Shown: piece by piece, positions 62,601 through 64,000 of the stretch | Numbering within the stretch: position 1 is the stretch's first letter | Layout: each line of letters starts with the position of its first letter | Assembly (NCBI GenBank): GCA_036345935.2 | Contig: JADWOT020000008.1 | Span: forward strand, 13,780,655-13,844,654 | DNA length: 64,000 bases | From: Taenia hydatigena | Lineage: Eukaryota; Platyhelminthes; Cestoda; Cyclophyllidea; Taeniidae | Direction of reading: 5' to 3' | Translations under genes and position numbers: made by a program | The notes under the pieces: model-generated | What the model was told of the DNA's origin: nothing | What the model saw: only the letters and a program-made list of their open reading frames with translations | Database searches by the model: none

Positions 62601-64000
62601 GAAAGGCAGTCCACGAGAAGCTGAGTTAATTGCGCAATTTCGATATAGTGGAAACGACTTATTGACACTTCAAAGATGGAAGGCGGTGATGATAATTGAC
62701 TCGCAGATAGCGAAAAATCGGCACCATGATGCCAAACACGAAAACACTATCAATTCCCGATTTTCAACTGCGAATTATGTGTTGGCATGGTGTTGACTCG
62801 TGCGCGTAGCATAAAAACGAATTTTTAGAGAAAAAGCGGTCGACCACGGAGAAGATCGGGAAATGCAGTCGTTCATTCATCAACATTCGTCATGCACTCG
62901 TCGATTGAATGCCTAGTGTATTTAGTGCCAATCAGCTATAATTTGAAGGTAAGATAGCGGATGAGACATCACGTAGGGGACGAGCAAGAACTCAAACCAG
63001 CATTAACAATCGTGAACCAGAATGAAAGAGGACCAATTCCCCGGAAACTGTGCGGGCCAGCCAGTCCTACGGTATCACATGCAGTAATAATGACGATGAT
63101 GACCATGCCGACAGGCACAAATAACGTTGATAACAATGCATGGACGCAGCAGTCCAAAACCTTGCATTTGCAAATGAAACAGCCCCAAAACAATTGTTAA
63201 GGAGGGCAAATATGCATCACCAATGGCCTTGAGATGATACGCTAAATGCCACTGTAATTTATTTTCACTGCACCTATGATCACGTAAGGTTTCAACTTCC
63301 CCGTGTTTCGGCCTCCACACCGATAGCATGCAATCCCACTAATATCTGCATCCGGAATCGCAAGCCTGAGGCGCTGCGTTGGTGATAGTGTGGTGAGGAT
63401 CACAGAAAAAGGTGTCGCTCAAGGATGGTTGAGGCTTCATGGATACAAAGAGGAAAGGTTTGTGAGAGCAAATTCAGGCGTCTACATTGGTCCACCGGCC
63501 CTTAAGAATACTGATCAAAAGAGAATGAGGATGTTGGAAATAGGCAATTAAGCGGCACAAAAACAGCGAAGAAAGTTGAAGAGGAGATGGAAAATGAAAG
63601 TAGTTGCGAGAAGCATCGGAAATTATGAGCCTGATTTTCTGAAGAAAAGAAAACCGCTTCAAAAAGAAATATGCACCAGCTTTGGGCATTGCTCAAAAGT
63701 GATTCCACGTAATCCAGTTCGTAGGCGGGACTAAACAGTTAGATCCAGTAACTCGATAGACCAAAAAATATGCTAAGTGGTCAAATGGTCCTCGTTCGCA
63801 CCTCAACACTCAACCGTAGTACAAAGCTCCGGTCACCCAGCCTGTGCTACCAGTTTTCCAGCTCTGGCGTGATTTCAAGAAAGCTGCTTGTCGAACCATA
63901 TCGCACTGCAGCTCTCACTCAAAACACATGGAGCACAGGAATCACCATACAGGTCCAGTCAAATACAAAAAGCAACTTTCTACCAATTCACCGTTTGATT
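59697..64000. other. Presumed arrestin intron, no exon found
   Basis: I looked on the minus strand for the arrestin N-terminal segments (the FRYGREDLDV-like and FTFEIP/SVTLQP-like blocks) and found none. The short frames match no family I know. The next arrestin exon is therefore probably beyond 64000. Confidence 0.4.

Noticed and set aside
1..64000. CRISPR arrays, bacterial operons, ribosome binding sites
   Set aside because: Spliced eukaryotic genes dominate and no spaced direct-repeat array was seen; such features are not expected here.

Overview
The window looks like nuclear DNA of a flatworm, most likely a tapeworm (cestode). Four genes have canonical GT-AG introns, many only 28-40 nt long. 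All recognisable proteins are animal types: ribosomal eL28, DNAJC17, MFSD10, a BTB protein and an arrestin. The dispersed repeat is a miniature LTR element (TRIM-like), similar in kind to those described in taeniids. The cestode assignment is inference. The animal and short-intron features are read from the sequence.

Layout, left to right. The 3' end of a TRIM-like element (1-263) precedes a complete eL28 gene (700-1140, +). Next is a 4,393-bp arm (1414-5806) with two divergent genes: a BTB protein with a beta-prism/jacalin-like C-terminus (minus) and DNAJC17 (plus). A 6.6-kb single-copy spacer follows. It holds a complete MFSD10-type transporter gene (minus) and a solo LTR (11966-12150). Then the whole arm is repeated in inverted orientation (12441-16833), near-identical. 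About 0.8 kb further on, 17632-18295 is an inverted copy of the last exon and 3' flank of beta-arrestin.

From 18.3 to 31.5 kb no intact gene was found. A series of degraded, vigilin-like (multi-KH) exon remnants can be seen at about 20.4-24.5 kb. From 31764 to 58352 the minus strand carries the C-terminal two-thirds of a beta-arrestin gene, in eight recognised exons with introns of 1-6 kb. Its N-terminal exons must lie beyond the right edge. Within the arrestin introns and to their right are degraded TRIM-like copies (38.4-39.4, about 40.5-41.1 and 59.5-59.7 kb) and a second dispersed repeat family (32.6 and 48.1 kb).

The main oddity is structural. Two separate inverted duplications meet: the copy of the left-hand locus (BTB/DNAJC17) and the copy of the right-hand arrestin 3' end lie side by side at 12.4-18.3 kb. 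A poly(A) signal just outside the left arm, missing from the right, suggests the left BTB/DNAJC17 pair is the parent. The continuous arrestin gene on the right shows which arrestin end is the original. An assembly error must be excluded before any biological reading.
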